Assembly: GCF_014654895.1 (NCBI RefSeq)
Contig: NZ_BNBE01000001.1
Location: 682,001-746,000 of the forward strand
Length of the DNA: 64,000 nt
Origin: Streptomyces filamentosus
Lineage (GTDB): Bacteria > Actinomycetota > Actinomycetes > Streptomycetales > Streptomycetaceae
Direction: 5' to 3'
The translations under genes and the position numbers were made by a program. A model generated the notes under the pieces. The model saw only the letters and a list, made by a program, of their open reading frames with translations. It ran no database searches and was not told the DNA's origin. Shown in pieces: positions 51,123 to 59,596 of the stretch (positions are counted from its first letter, which is position 1; every line of letters begins with the position of its first letter).

Positions 51123-51875
51123 CTACCACGACACGCCCCCGTTGACCTCCAGGACGTGTCCGTTGACGTAGTCGCTCTCGCCGCCCGCGAGGAAGACCGC
51201 GGCGCTGGCGACCTCGTCGCCGGTGCCCATCCGGCCGCCGGCGAGCTTGGTCCGGTAGTGCGCCCACACCGCCTCGTTGGCGCGCAGCTCGCGGCCCATG
51301 CCCTCGTCGATGAAGCCGGGTGCGAGGCAGTTGACCGTGATGCCCTTGGCGGCCAGTTCGAGGGCGCAGACCTTGGTGTACGCCTCCACCGCGGCCTTGG
51401 AGGCGCAGTAGGCGGCGGCGCCCCGGACGGGGCGGGCGGCGAGCACGGACGACAGGTTGATGATCCGGCCGGCGGGCGACTCCTCCAGGTGGGGCACGGC
51501 CGCGCGGGTGCAGTTGACGACCCCGCCGAGGTTGGTGCCCATCACCTCGTCCCAGGCCTCGGGGGCGAGGACCGCCGCCGGGCCGGGCCTGCTGACCCCG
51601 GCGTTGGCGACCACGATGTCGAGGCCGTCGAAGCGCTCGCGGGCGGTCCGCATGAGGGCGTCCATCGCCTCGGGGTCGCGGACGTCGGCCGCCACGGCGG
51701 CGGCCCGGCCGGGGTGGGCCTCGGCCCAGTCCTTGAGCTGCTCGACGCTGCGGGAGGCGGCCACCACCCGGCAGCCCTGGGCCGTGAACGCCTCGGCGAT
51801 GCGCCGCCCGAGGCCGCGGCCGGCGCCGGTGACGACGGCCACGCGCCCGTCGAGGCGCGGTCCGGTGAGTCTCAT
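51123..51875 (-). CDS. SDR-family oxidoreductase
   Basis: A 250-aa classical short-chain dehydrogenase. TGAGRGLG binds the nucleotide, NAGVSRPG follows, and the catalytic Ser and Tyr/Lys are in LSSVLAARPVRGAAAYCASKAA. The C-terminal INGxxxxVNGG-like DYVNGHVLEVNGG is typical of FabG-like enzymes. It probably reduces or oxidises a hydroxyl/keto group on the polyketide. It lies 69 bp downstream of another SDR on the same strand. Confidence 0.9.
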   Translation of the reverse strand: MRLTGPRLDGRVAVVTGAGRGLGRRIAEAFTAQGCRVVAASRSVEQLKDWAEAHPGRAAAVAADVRDPEAMDALMRTARERFDGLDIVVANAGVSRPGPAAVLAPEAWDEVMGTNLGGVVNCTRAAVPHLEESPAGRIINLSSVLAARPVRGAAAYCASKAAVEAYTKVCALELAAKGITVNCLAPGFIDEGMGRELRANEAVWAHYRTKLAGGRMGTGDEVASAAVFLAGGESDYVNGHVLEVNGGVSW

Positions 51876-51944
51876 GCGTCTCTCCTCAGAGCAAAGTCGG
51901 TGCCGTGGTCCCCGGCGGGGCCGGAGGGGTGCGGCCGGGGCCGG

Positions 51945-52712
51945 TCAGAGCTTGGTGGCGGCGCCGCCGTCGACCGGGACGATCACGCCCGTCGCGAAGG
52001 CGCCCTCGGGACGCGCCAGGGTGACGATCCACCAGGCGACCTCCTCGGGCTGGCCGATGCGGCCCATCGGCACGCCGGCCTTCTGGGCCTCGCGCAGCCG
52101 GGCGATCTGCTCGTCGTCCAGTCCGGAGGCGCGGGCGATGCCGGTCTCGATCGGGCCGGGGGAGACCGAGACGACCCGGACGCCGTGCGGGGCCTGCTCG
52201 ACGGCCCAGGTGCGGGTGAGGAAGTCCAGGCCGGCCTTGGTCGCGCCGTACACCGAGCTGCCCGCCCAGCCGCGGACGGCGGCGGAGGCGCTGACGTTGA
52301 CGACGACGCCGCGGGAGGCCCGCAGGTGGGGCAGCGCGGCCTGGGTGAGCAGCAGCGGGGCCAGCAGGTTGGTGGCGATCTGCTCCTCGGCGATCGGCCG
52401 CTCGACGGCCTCCAGCGGCTGCCGCTTGACCACGGCCGCGTTGTTGACGAGGACGTCGATGCCGCCGAGCGCCTCGACGGCGGTGCGCACGATCTCCTCG
52501 GGGGCGCCCTGCGCGGTGATGTCGAGGGCAAGGTGGCGGATGGCGGGCCGGCCGTGCGCGGCCTCCTTCAGGGCCGTCTCGTCCCTGCCGACGATCAGCA
52601 CGTCGTGGCCCTCGTCGGCGAAGGCGTGGGCGGCGGCCCGGCCGATGCCGGTGCCTCCGCCGGTGATCACCACCGCGCGGCGGTCGTTTCCGGTGTTTCC
52701 GGGCTGTCCCAT
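51945..52712 (-). CDS. SDR-family oxidoreductase
   Basis: A 255-aa classical SDR. TGGGTGIG is the nucleotide-binding motif, VNNAAVV the NNAG equivalent, and SSVYGATKAGLDF holds the catalytic Tyr/Lys. The Ser of the tetrad is in NVSASAAVRGWAG. First gene of a short SDR-SDR-MDR run; GGAGGAAC lies 7 bp before the ATG. Substrate unknown, most likely a post-PKS ketone. It is divergent from the second luciferase-like gene. Confidence 0.9.
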   Translation of the reverse strand: MGQPGNTGNDRRAVVITGGGTGIGRAAAHAFADEGHDVLIVGRDETALKEAAHGRPAIRHLALDITAQGAPEEIVRTAVEALGGIDVLVNNAAVVKRQPLEAVERPIAEEQIATNLLAPLLLTQAALPHLRASRGVVVNVSASAAVRGWAGSSVYGATKAGLDFLTRTWAVEQAPHGVRVVSVSPGPIETGIARASGLDDEQIARLREAQKAGVPMGRIGQPEEVAWWIVTLARPEGAFATGVIVPVDGGAATKL

Positions 52713-52953
52713 CAGTGCGTTCCTCCGGGCCTCGGGTCGGGTCCTCCAGCGGTCCTCCGTCGCGAGAACACAGCAAGAGACTACAGCTAAACCCTACAAA
52801 CGCAACAGGAAAGTCATGAAGACTCTCCAGCGGAACCCCAGCGCGACCCGCTCCTCTGTCGACATTCCGTCCAGAAAGCCTTGGGATTCTCGAAAAGACG
52901 TCACAAGACACCACAACCCAAGACACCCCACGGCGGACGGAACGAGGAGCGGT

Positions 52954-54045
52954 ATGAGGTTCGGCATCCTGTACTTCCCGACGACAGGCCCCGAGGAGAA
53001 GAACCCGGCCGAGTACTACGACGAGGGGCTGCGCCTGGTCCGGCTCGCCGAGGAACTCGGCTACTTCCAGCTGAAGGTGGTGGAGCACCACTTCTTCGAC
53101 TACGGCGGCTACAGCCCCTCCCCCACCACCTTCCTCGCCGCCGCGGCGGCGGTGACCAGCCGCATCCGGCTCGGCACCGGCGCCGTGATCCCGGCCTTCG
53201 CGCACCCCATCAAGCTGGCGGGCCAGCTGGCCATGCTGGACAACATCTCGCACGGCCGGCTCGACGTGGGCTTCGGCCGCGGCTTCCTCCCCGACGAGTT
53301 CGCCGCGTTCGGCGTCCCCATGGACGAGAGCCGCGAGCGCTTCGAGGAGAACGTCGAGGCGTGCGTGCGGCTGTGGACGGAGGAGGACGTCGTCCTCGAC
53401 GGCAGCTTCCACCGCTTCGGCCCGGTCACCCTGCTGCCCCGCCCGGCGCAGCAGCCCCACCCGCCGGTCTTCAGCGCCGTCACCACCAGCCTCGACTCCT
53501 GCGCCGCCGCCGGGCGCGCCGGCCGGGGCCTCCAGATCATCGCCGCGGTCTCCCCCACCGAGCGGGTGCAGGAGCTGATCGCCGCCTACCGCAAGGGCCG
53601 GGTGGACGCGGGCCTGGAGCCGGACACCGGCCGGATCGAGCTCAGCTACCCCTGCTACGTCGCCGAGGACGGCGAGGCCGCCCGCGCCGCGGGCCGCTTC
53701 GTCGAGGGCCGGTACGGCGAGAAGATCTCCGCCGCCACGCTGTCCTGGGCGGGCGTCCGCAGCTCCGCCTACCCGGGGTACGAGAAGCTCGCCGCCGCCG
53801 CGACCCGCGGCTCCGCCGACTTCGACGACCGGGTCGGGGCGGGCCGGATCCTGGCGGGCGACCCCGCCGAGGTCGCCGCCCAGATCGAGCGGATCGCCGG
53901 CTGGTACGGCGAGGACGTCGACCTCACCTTCACCACCCACTCCGGCCACCTGTCCTACGAGGACTCGGCGCGCACGCTCACCCTCTTCGCCGAGGAGGTC
54001 GCCCCCCGGCTGCCGTTCGCCCGGCTGATCACGGAGGAGCGATGA
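52954..54045 (+). CDS. Luciferase-like FMN-dependent monooxygenase (paralogue)
   Basis: A 363-aa paralogue of the protein at 45908-47062. Long blocks are nearly identical, such as FFDYGGYSP, HPIKLAGQLAMLDN and FLPDEFAAFGVPMDESRERF with two changes, but it lacks the acidic C-terminal tail. Two copies suggest two successive oxygenations or a heteromer, as in bacterial luciferase. It has no flavin reductase of its own and may use the one at 45383-45892. GAGGAGC precedes the ATG. It overlaps the exporter gene by ATGA. Confidence 0.92.
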   Translation: MRFGILYFPTTGPEEKNPAEYYDEGLRLVRLAEELGYFQLKVVEHHFFDYGGYSPSPTTFLAAAAAVTSRIRLGTGAVIPAFAHPIKLAGQLAMLDNISHGRLDVGFGRGFLPDEFAAFGVPMDESRERFEENVEACVRLWTEEDVVLDGSFHRFGPVTLLPRPAQQPHPPVFSAVTTSLDSCAAAGRAGRGLQIIAAVSPTERVQELIAAYRKGRVDAGLEPDTGRIELSYPCYVAEDGEAARAAGRFVEGRYGEKISAATLSWAGVRSSAYPGYEKLAAAATRGSADFDDRVGAGRILAGDPAEVAAQIERIAGWYGEDVDLTFTTHSGHLSYEDSARTLTLFAEEVAPRLPFARLITEER

Positions 54046-55280
54046 CCACGGCCCGCGCCACCCCCCCGGCGGCCCCCGCCGCCCCGGCGGCGGCCGCCTC
54101 CCCCCTGCGCTGGTGGGCGCTGGCGGCCCTGGCCGCCGCCCAGCTCACCGTCGTGATGGAGATGAACCTGGTGCCGGTGGCGCTGCCCACCGTCCAGCGG
54201 GAGCTCGGTCTCGGCGGCGCGGAGCGGGCGCTCGTGGTCTCCGTGTACACCCTCGCCTTCGGCCTGCTGTTCCTGCCGGCCGGCCGGCTCTCGGAACGCC
54301 TCGGCAGGCGCCGCGCGTTCGTCCTCGGCCTGGCCGGCTTCGGCGCCGCCTCCCTCCTGACGGGGACGGCGGACGGTCCCGGCACGCTGCTCGTGCTGCG
54401 CGGCCTCCAGGGCGCCTTCGGGGCCCTGGCGCTGGCCCCGGCCAGCATGGCGCTGGTGGCCAGGACCTTCCCCGACCCGCGCGAACGCGGCACCGCCATC
54501 GGCGTGTTCACCGCGGTGGCGGGGGGCGGCGGCGGCCTCGGCGTGCTGTTCGGCGGCCTGCTGACCGAGCACGCGAGCTGGCGGTGGTGCATGTACGGGC
54601 TGGCGCCGCTCGCCGCGTTCGCGATCGCCGTGGCGCTGTACGCCATCCCCGCCGACACCCCGGCCGAGCACCGCACCACCGGCCCGCTGCTCCCCCTGCG
54701 GGTGCTGCGGGACCGCACCAGGGCCGGGGTCTTCCTGGCCGTGTTCACCGCCAACATCGGCACCTTCGGCGGTTTCGCGGTGATCAGCTACACCCTCCAG
54801 GAGGGCGCGGCCTGGAGCCCCACCGGCGCGGGCCTGGCGATCCTGCCGCTGACCGCGGTGGTCGTGGCGAACTCCGTGTTCGGCGCGCCCTTCCTGCTGC
54901 GGACGCTCACCCCGAAGGTCCTGCTGTCGTCGGGCACGGCGCTCGTCGCGGCGGGCACCGGCTGGCTCGCCGTGGCCGCGTCCGGCACCCCGTACGCCGT
55001 CGGCGTGCTGCCCTCGGTGCTGCTGATGGGCTTCGGCATCACCTGGATCATGATCTCGGCCAACGGCACCCTCGCCCAGCGGACCGAGCTCAGGGACATG
55101 GCCACGGCGGGCGGGATGGTCAACATCACCACCCAGCTCGGCGGGGCGGTGGGCGTCCCGCTGATGCTGGCGCTCGACGCCCGTACGGCGGCGGTGACGG
55201 CCGGCGCCCTGATCGCCCTGGCGGCCGTCCTGGTCGCGGTGCTCGTGGACGCCCCCCGGCTGCGCGGGGCGGCCCACTGA
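54042..55280 (+). CDS. MFS efflux transporter (DHA2/QacA-like)
   Basis: A 412-aa multi-helix drug-efflux transporter. The loop motif GRLSERLGRRRAF follows helix 2 and the RGLQGAFGALALAPAS segment is typical of DHA2 transporters. It begins with a low-complexity Ala/Pro stretch. ATGA overlap with the second luciferase-like oxygenase suggests export of, and resistance to, the oxidised polyketide. This is the last gene I would assign to the main cluster. Confidence 0.9.
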   Translation: MTTARATPPAAPAAPAAAASPLRWWALAALAAAQLTVVMEMNLVPVALPTVQRELGLGGAERALVVSVYTLAFGLLFLPAGRLSERLGRRRAFVLGLAGFGAASLLTGTADGPGTLLVLRGLQGAFGALALAPASMALVARTFPDPRERGTAIGVFTAVAGGGGGLGVLFGGLLTEHASWRWCMYGLAPLAAFAIAVALYAIPADTPAEHRTTGPLLPLRVLRDRTRAGVFLAVFTANIGTFGGFAVISYTLQEGAAWSPTGAGLAILPLTAVVVANSVFGAPFLLRTLTPKVLLSSGTALVAAGTGWLAVAASGTPYAVGVLPSVLLMGFGITWIMISANGTLAQRTELRDMATAGGMVNITTQLGGAVGVPLMLALDARTAAVTAGALIALAAVLVAVLVDAPRLRGAAH

Positions 55281-55305
55281 CGGGAGCGACGGGAGCGACG
55301 GGAAG

Positions 55306-55351
55306 GTGGTGGATCCGGAGGGAGGAAAGAGAATCCCGCCGGACCCACCAC
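55306..55351 (+). terminator. Imperfect terminator hairpin
   Basis: A 13-bp stem with one mismatch (55306-55318 with 55339-55351) and a 20-nt loop, after three tandem CGACGGGAG copies at the exporter 3' end. Confidence 0.6.
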
Positions 55352-55396
55352 AGTCTCCATCGAGAGTAGACTGACGATCTCTCGAGGAGGCGCAAA

Positions 55397-55855
55397 GTGA
55401 GCGAATACGTCATTGTTATCACTCCGACCGGCAGTGACGGGGAGCCGGATCTCACCGGGCCTCAGACCACCGTGCGGGTCGACACCACGGACGGGCCCCG
55501 CATCGTGGAGCTCACCGTGCGCGCCGCGGGCGGCTCGGGACTGCACAACCGCACCCTGCCCACCGTCGACTTCGACCTGCTGGTCCGTGCCATCAGCCCC
55601 GGTACGACCGCGCCTCCCGCGGACTCCGTCGCCTCCGCGCCCGTCTCCCTCGCCCCCCTTCCCGCCGCGGCGCCCGCGGTCCCCGGCGAGGAGCGGCCCC
55701 GGCCCTACCGGAAGATGCCCGACACCGACGTGGTCGTGCGGGCCTACGAGGAGCTCGGCGGCAGCGTCGGAGCCGTCGCCAAGCGCTTCGGTGTGCCGCG
55801 GCACACCGCGCAGGCATGGGTGAGCAGACTGCGCAAGCAGGGCCACATCGACTGA
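55397..55855 (+). CDS. Small helix-turn-helix protein
   Basis: A 152-aa protein starting at GTG 55397 with GAGGAGG 6 bp upstream. The N-terminal 65 residues form a compact beta-rich region, a 40-residue Ala/Pro linker follows, and the C-terminal VVRAYEELGGSVGAVAKRFGVPRHTAQAWVSRLRKQ is a clear helix-turn-helix. It resembles conserved actinobacterial proteins of unknown role. The DNA ligase gene follows 25 bp later, so they are co-transcribed. It is probably not part of the biosynthetic clusters. Confidence 0.8.
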   Translation: MSEYVIVITPTGSDGEPDLTGPQTTVRVDTTDGPRIVELTVRAAGGSGLHNRTLPTVDFDLLVRAISPGTTAPPADSVASAPVSLAPLPAAAPAVPGEERPRPYRKMPDTDVVVRAYEELGGSVGAVAKRFGVPRHTAQAWVSRLRKQGHID

Positions 55856-55880
55856 GACCGACCGAGAGGGCACACTCCCC

Positions 55881-57416
55881 ATGAGACTCGCCGACATCGC
55901 GCGGGCGTCCCTGGACATCGGCGCCGCCTCCGCCCGCACCGAGAAGATCGCCCTGCTGGCCGGTCTGCTCCGGGCGACCGAGCCGGCGGACGCGCCGGTC
56001 GTGATCAGCTATCTGGCCGGGCGGCTGCCGCAGCGCAGGATCGGCGTCGGCTGGAACACCCTCAAGGAGCCGCGCCCGCCCGCCGACGCGCCCCGGCTCG
56101 GGGTGCGGGAGGTGGACGGGCTGCTCACCCGGATCGCCGCCGTGTCCGGCAAGGGCGCGCAGGGCGAGCGGAAGCGGCTCCTCGACGAGCTCATGGGCGC
56201 GGCCACGGCGGAGGAGCAGCTGTTCCTCTTCCGGCTGATCAGCGGCGAGTTGCGGCAGGGCGCCCTCGACGCCATGGCCGTGGAGGGCCTCGCCGCGGCG
56301 TCCGGCGCGGCGGTCGCCGACGTCCGGCAGGCGGTGATGCTGAGCGGTTCGCCGGCCGCCGTCGCGGAGGTGCTGCTCGCCGGGGGTCCGGACGCCCTCG
56401 CCGGGTTCCGCCTCGTGGTGGGGCGCCCGGTGCTGCCGATGCTGGCCCACACCGCGAAGGACGTGGACGAGGCCCTCGACAAGGCGGGGGCGTGCGGCCT
56501 GGAGGAGAAGCTCGACGGCATCCGCGTCCAGGTGCACCGCGACGGCGACGAGGTGCGGGTCTTCACCCGTACCCTCGCCGACATCACCGACCGGGTCCCC
56601 GAGGTGGTGGCGCTGGTCGGCTCGCTGCCGGTGCGGCAGGCCGTCCTCGACGGGGAGCTGCTGGCCTTCGACGAGCGGGGCAGGCCGCGGCCCTTCCAGG
56701 AGACGTCCGGCCGGACCGGCTCCACGCTCGACGTGGCGGGCGCCCGGACGACGGTGCCGCTCTCGCCGGTCTTCTTCGACCTGCTGTACGCGGACGGCGA
56801 GGACCTGCTCGACGTCCCGGCCGCCGAGCGGCGGGCGCGGCTCGACCGGCTGGTCCCCGAGGAGCGGCGGGTGCGCCGGCTGGTGGTGGCGGATCCCGCG
56901 GACCCGGCGGCCCGCGAGGCCGCGCGGGCCTTCGCCGCGGACGCGCTCGAACGGGGCCACGAGGGCGTGGTCGTGAAGTCCCTGGACGCCTTCTACAGCG
57001 CGGGGCGGCGCGGCACCTCCTGGCTGAAGGTGAAGCCCGTGCACACCCTGGACCTGGTGGTCCTCGGCGCCGAGTGGGGCCACGGCCGGCGCACCGGGAC
57101 GCTGTCCAACCTGCACCTGGGCGCGCGGGCGGCCGACGGTTCCTTCGCCATGCTGGGGAAGACCTTCAAGGGGCTGACCGACGCCCTGCTCGCCTGGCAG
57201 ACCGAGCGGCTGCGGGAGCTGGCCGTCTCGGAGGAGCCCTGGGGCGTCACCGTACGGCCCGAACTGGTCGTCGAGATCGCCTTCGACGGGGTCCAGCGCT
57301 CCACCCGCTACCCGGCGGGGGCCACCCTCCGCTTCGCCCGCGTGGTGCGCTACCGCGAGGACAAGACCGCCGCCGAGGCGGACACCGTGGAGACGGTGGC
57401 CGGGCTGCTTCCCTGA
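55881..57416 (+). CDS. ATP-dependent DNA ligase
   Basis: A 511-aa ligase. The adenylated lysine is in LEEKLDGIRVQVH near residue 211, and later motifs include VLDGELLAF, EGVVVKSLDAFY and WLKVKPVHTLDLVV. An N-terminal DNA-binding domain of about 190 residues and a C-terminal OB domain complete it. Many Streptomyces carry such an enzyme besides the NAD-dependent LigA, used in repair. It is a background gene separating the hybrid cluster from the peptide locus. Confidence 0.95.
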   Translation: MRLADIARASLDIGAASARTEKIALLAGLLRATEPADAPVVISYLAGRLPQRRIGVGWNTLKEPRPPADAPRLGVREVDGLLTRIAAVSGKGAQGERKRLLDELMGAATAEEQLFLFRLISGELRQGALDAMAVEGLAAASGAAVADVRQAVMLSGSPAAVAEVLLAGGPDALAGFRLVVGRPVLPMLAHTAKDVDEALDKAGACGLEEKLDGIRVQVHRDGDEVRVFTRTLADITDRVPEVVALVGSLPVRQAVLDGELLAFDERGRPRPFQETSGRTGSTLDVAGARTTVPLSPVFFDLLYADGEDLLDVPAAERRARLDRLVPEERRVRRLVVADPADPAAREAARAFAADALERGHEGVVVKSLDAFYSAGRRGTSWLKVKPVHTLDLVVLGAEWGHGRRTGTLSNLHLGARAADGSFAMLGKTFKGLTDALLAWQTERLRELAVSEEPWGVTVRPELVVEIAFDGVQRSTRYPAGATLRFARVVRYREDKTAAEADTVETVAGLLP

Positions 57417-57449
57417 TCCTCGCCGCTGCCCTGATCCGCGCCCCCTCCG

Positions 57450-57538
57450 CGGATCCGGTCCGCCCGGATCCGATGCCCCGGACCCGATGCCGCCGGACCC
57501 GGTCCATCCGGGTCCGTTCCGCCCGGGTCCGTTCCGCC
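57450..57538. repeat. About six tandem 15-bp repeats
   Basis: Units of the form CGG(A/G)(T/C)CCG(G/A/T)T(C/T)C... run from 57450 to 57538; the last two (57509-57523 and 57524-57538) are identical. Two central units are 14 bp. They fill the gap between the convergent ligase and TetR genes. Confidence 0.8.
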
Positions 57539-57575
57539 CGGCGCCGGGGGGCCGCCGCCGGGCACCTCTCCCCCG

Positions 57576-58220
57576 TCAGCCCGCGACCGGCTCCGGCCTG
57601 TGGGCGGCGGGGGGCGCGGTCCGCAGGTCCCGCCGGGCGTGCTCCTCCGCGATCGCGCGGAGCACCAGCTCCCAGGACTGGCCCAGCTGGGCGGCGATCT
57701 CCGGGTGGGGGGCGCCGCTCCACGCGGCCGCCTCGATCCCGGCGACCATCCCCGCGACGAGCGTCCGGGCGGCGTCCTCGGTGACGTCCGGGCGCAGCGC
57801 GCCCTCCTCCGCGGCCCGGCCGAGCAGCCGCCCGGCCGTGGCCGAGCACACCAGGTGGTAGTTGAGCACCGGCCGGTCGCCGCCGGCCCGTTCGCGTCCG
57901 AGGCGGAAGGCGGCACGCACGATCGGGTCCGTCGACGCCCATACGGCCAGGGCGTGGGTGGTGTCGATCAGCGTCTGGAGGGCGGGCCGCCCCTCGCGGC
58001 ACAGCGCGAGGACCGTCTCCTCCAGGAGCCGGCAGCCGGCCTCCTGCACGGCGGTGGCCAGTTCCTGCTTGCTCTCGAAGTGGAAGTACAGCGCCCCCTT
58101 GCTCACTCCGGCGATCCGGCTGATGTCGCCCAGGCTGGCCTGGGCGTAGCCGTGCCGGTCGAAGAGCTCCCCGGCGGCCCCGACGAGCCGGGCCCGGGTG
58201 CGCTCCGATCGCTGCTGCAC
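57576..58220 (-). CDS. TetR/AcrR-family regulator
   Basis: A 214-aa repressor-type protein starting at GTG 58220. The N-terminal HTH is complete (LFDRHGYAQASLGDISRIAGVSKGALYFHF), and FESKQELATAV closes it. The C-terminal ligand domain resembles gamma-butyrolactone-receptor-like regulators (CprB/ArpA group). It lies 4 bp behind the SARP gene on the same strand, so the two form a regulatory pair for the peptide locus or answer a diffusible signal. Confidence 0.92.
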   Translation of the reverse strand: MQQRSERTRARLVGAAGELFDRHGYAQASLGDISRIAGVSKGALYFHFESKQELATAVQEAGCRLLEETVLALCREGRPALQTLIDTTHALAVWASTDPIVRAAFRLGRERAGGDRPVLNYHLVCSATAGRLLGRAAEEGALRPDVTEDAARTLVAGMVAGIEAAAWSGAPHPEIAAQLGQSWELVLRAIAEEHARRDLRTAPPAAHRPEPVAG

Positions 58221-58224
58221 CCCC

Positions 58225-59046
58225 TCACACCGCCTTCACGAGCCGTCGGTAGTCCGCCTCCGGCGCGTCGAGGAGCCTCGGCGAGGCGGTGAGCACCGCG
58301 TGCTGGAGCTCCCGGAGCTGTTCCGAGGGCTCCAGGCCGAGTTCGCGGACCAGGGTGCCCCGCAGCCGCTGGTACACGTCGAGGGCCTCGGTGCGCCGGC
58401 TGGACCGGTACAGCGCGAGCATCAGGTGCGCGTGCAGGTTCTCGTGGGTGCGGTGCTGCTGCACCAGCACGCCGAGCTCACCGATGAGTTCGCGGTGCCG
58501 GCCCTGCCGCAGCTCCAGTTCGATGCGGTGCTCCTGCACGCACAGGCGGGCCTCCTCCAGCCGCCGGGCCTCCAGCGTCAGCAGCGCCCCCGCCCGTACG
58601 TCCCCGAAGGCGGGCCCCCGCCACAGGCCGAGCGCCGCCCGCAGGGTCCGGCCCGCGGTGTCGGTGTCGCGGTCGGCGAGGGCCTGGTAGGCCAGGCCGG
58701 ACAGCCGCTCGAACTCCTTGACGTCGCTGGTGCCCTCGCCCCGGTCGAGCAGGTAGCCGCCGGGCCGCGTCACGAGGATCCGCTTCGCCTCCCGCGCCGG
58801 CGTGCCGCCCGCCTCCAGGGCGGTGCCGACGGCCCCGCGCAGCTGCATCACGTACGTCTGGAGCGTCGCCTGCGCGCTCCGCGGCGGTTTCGCCCCCCAC
58901 AGCTCGTCGATGAGCGCGCCCACGGACACGACCTGGCCGGCGTGCACGGCCAGGGTGGCCAGCAGCTGCCGCGGCTTCGACGCGGACGGCGCCACCGGCA
59001 CCCCGTTCACCCTCGCGTCGAACATCCCGAGAACCTTCAGGTCCAT
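58225..59046 (-). CDS. SARP-family transcriptional activator
   Basis: A 273-aa SARP, distinct from the one at 43360. The winged helix covers residues 1-95 (MDLKVLGMFDARV, KPRQLLATLAVHAG, GALIDELWG) and the activation domain about 100-245. It is divergent from the precursor-peptide gene, with 215 bp between, so it is the natural activator candidate for it. SARPs normally serve PKS/NRPS clusters; association with a ribosomal-peptide locus is less common. Confidence 0.93.
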   Translation of the reverse strand: MDLKVLGMFDARVNGVPVAPSASKPRQLLATLAVHAGQVVSVGALIDELWGAKPPRSAQATLQTYVMQLRGAVGTALEAGGTPAREAKRILVTRPGGYLLDRGEGTSDVKEFERLSGLAYQALADRDTDTAGRTLRAALGLWRGPAFGDVRAGALLTLEARRLEEARLCVQEHRIELELRQGRHRELIGELGVLVQQHRTHENLHAHLMLALYRSSRRTEALDVYQRLRGTLVRELGLEPSEQLRELQHAVLTASPRLLDAPEADYRRLVKAV

Positions 59047-59261
59047 CGCTTCTCCTCTCCACTCTCCACCCGGTCGAGGCTTCCAAAAGGCGTTCTCCAG
59101 GGCCAGTGCAGGGCTCCTCGGGCCGGGATGAAGCCCGCCCTGAACGGACTATGAGAACTTCACACGGGGGTCGTGAGACAGGCACTGCCCAGGAGGCCCC
59201 GGGCGGGGACAGACTCCTGGTCACCGCCGCAGGGTGCGGCGGACCATCCGTAGGGGGATGC

Positions 59262-59411
59262 ATGAACCTCTCGCAGGCAGTCGCCACCGCCGTCGTCGCC
59301 ACCGCCGCCGCCTCGTACGAGGAGCTGGTCGTGGAGGAGCTCGCGCCGCAGACCGCCGAGCAGTTCCAGCCGGGCACCTGCATCTGCTGGGTCGACGCCT
59401 ACTGCGACTGA
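59262..59411 (+). CDS. Cys-rich RiPP precursor peptide (azole type)
   Basis: A 49-aa peptide. The first 35 residues are an Ala-rich, then acidic leader (YEELVVEELAPQT); the C-terminal part FQPGTCICWVDAYCD holds three Cys, one Thr and no Ser. AGGGGG precedes the ATG by 4-5 bp. The adjacent cyclodehydratase and dehydrogenase genes would convert Cys to thiazolines and thiazoles, so up to three thiazoles are expected. The leader cleavage site is not evident. No homology to known thiazole peptides such as goadsporin or the thiopeptides is visible by eye. Confidence 0.82.
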   Translation: MNLSQAVATAVVATAAASYEELVVEELAPQTAEQFQPGTCICWVDAYCD

Positions 59412-59440
59412 TTCACGCCCCGGCGTCCCGAGGCGCCGCC

Positions 59441-59485
59441 GCGCGGGCCCCGGCCGTTCCGTGACCGAACGGCCGGGGCCCGCGC
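59441..59485 (+). terminator. Hairpin between precursor and modification genes
   Basis: A 19-bp perfect stem (59441-59459 with 59467-59485) and a 7-nt loop, 30 bp after the precursor stop. On the same strand as the downstream genes, it probably acts as a leaky terminator giving more precursor than enzyme mRNA. The rest of the gap has repeats of CACACCGAAGCGCAC. Confidence 0.85.
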
Positions 59486-59596
59486 ACCCGCACACCGAAG
59501 CGCACACGTCGAGGCGCACGCACCGCAGCACACGCACCGAACAGCACGCACACACCGAAGCGCACGTTGCCGTCCACGCGTCAAGGGGAGACAGTG

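Noticed and set aside
52719..52762. Another SARP site (11-bp-phased GTCCTCC units)
   Set aside because: The unit nearest the gene is simply the Shine-Dalgarno sequence of the SDR at 52712, and the second unit does not fit. The phase may be chance.
59098..59114. CAGGGC twice with 11-bp spacing upstream of the peptide locus
   Set aside because: Only two short copies, no matching -10 on either strand; not enough to call an operator.
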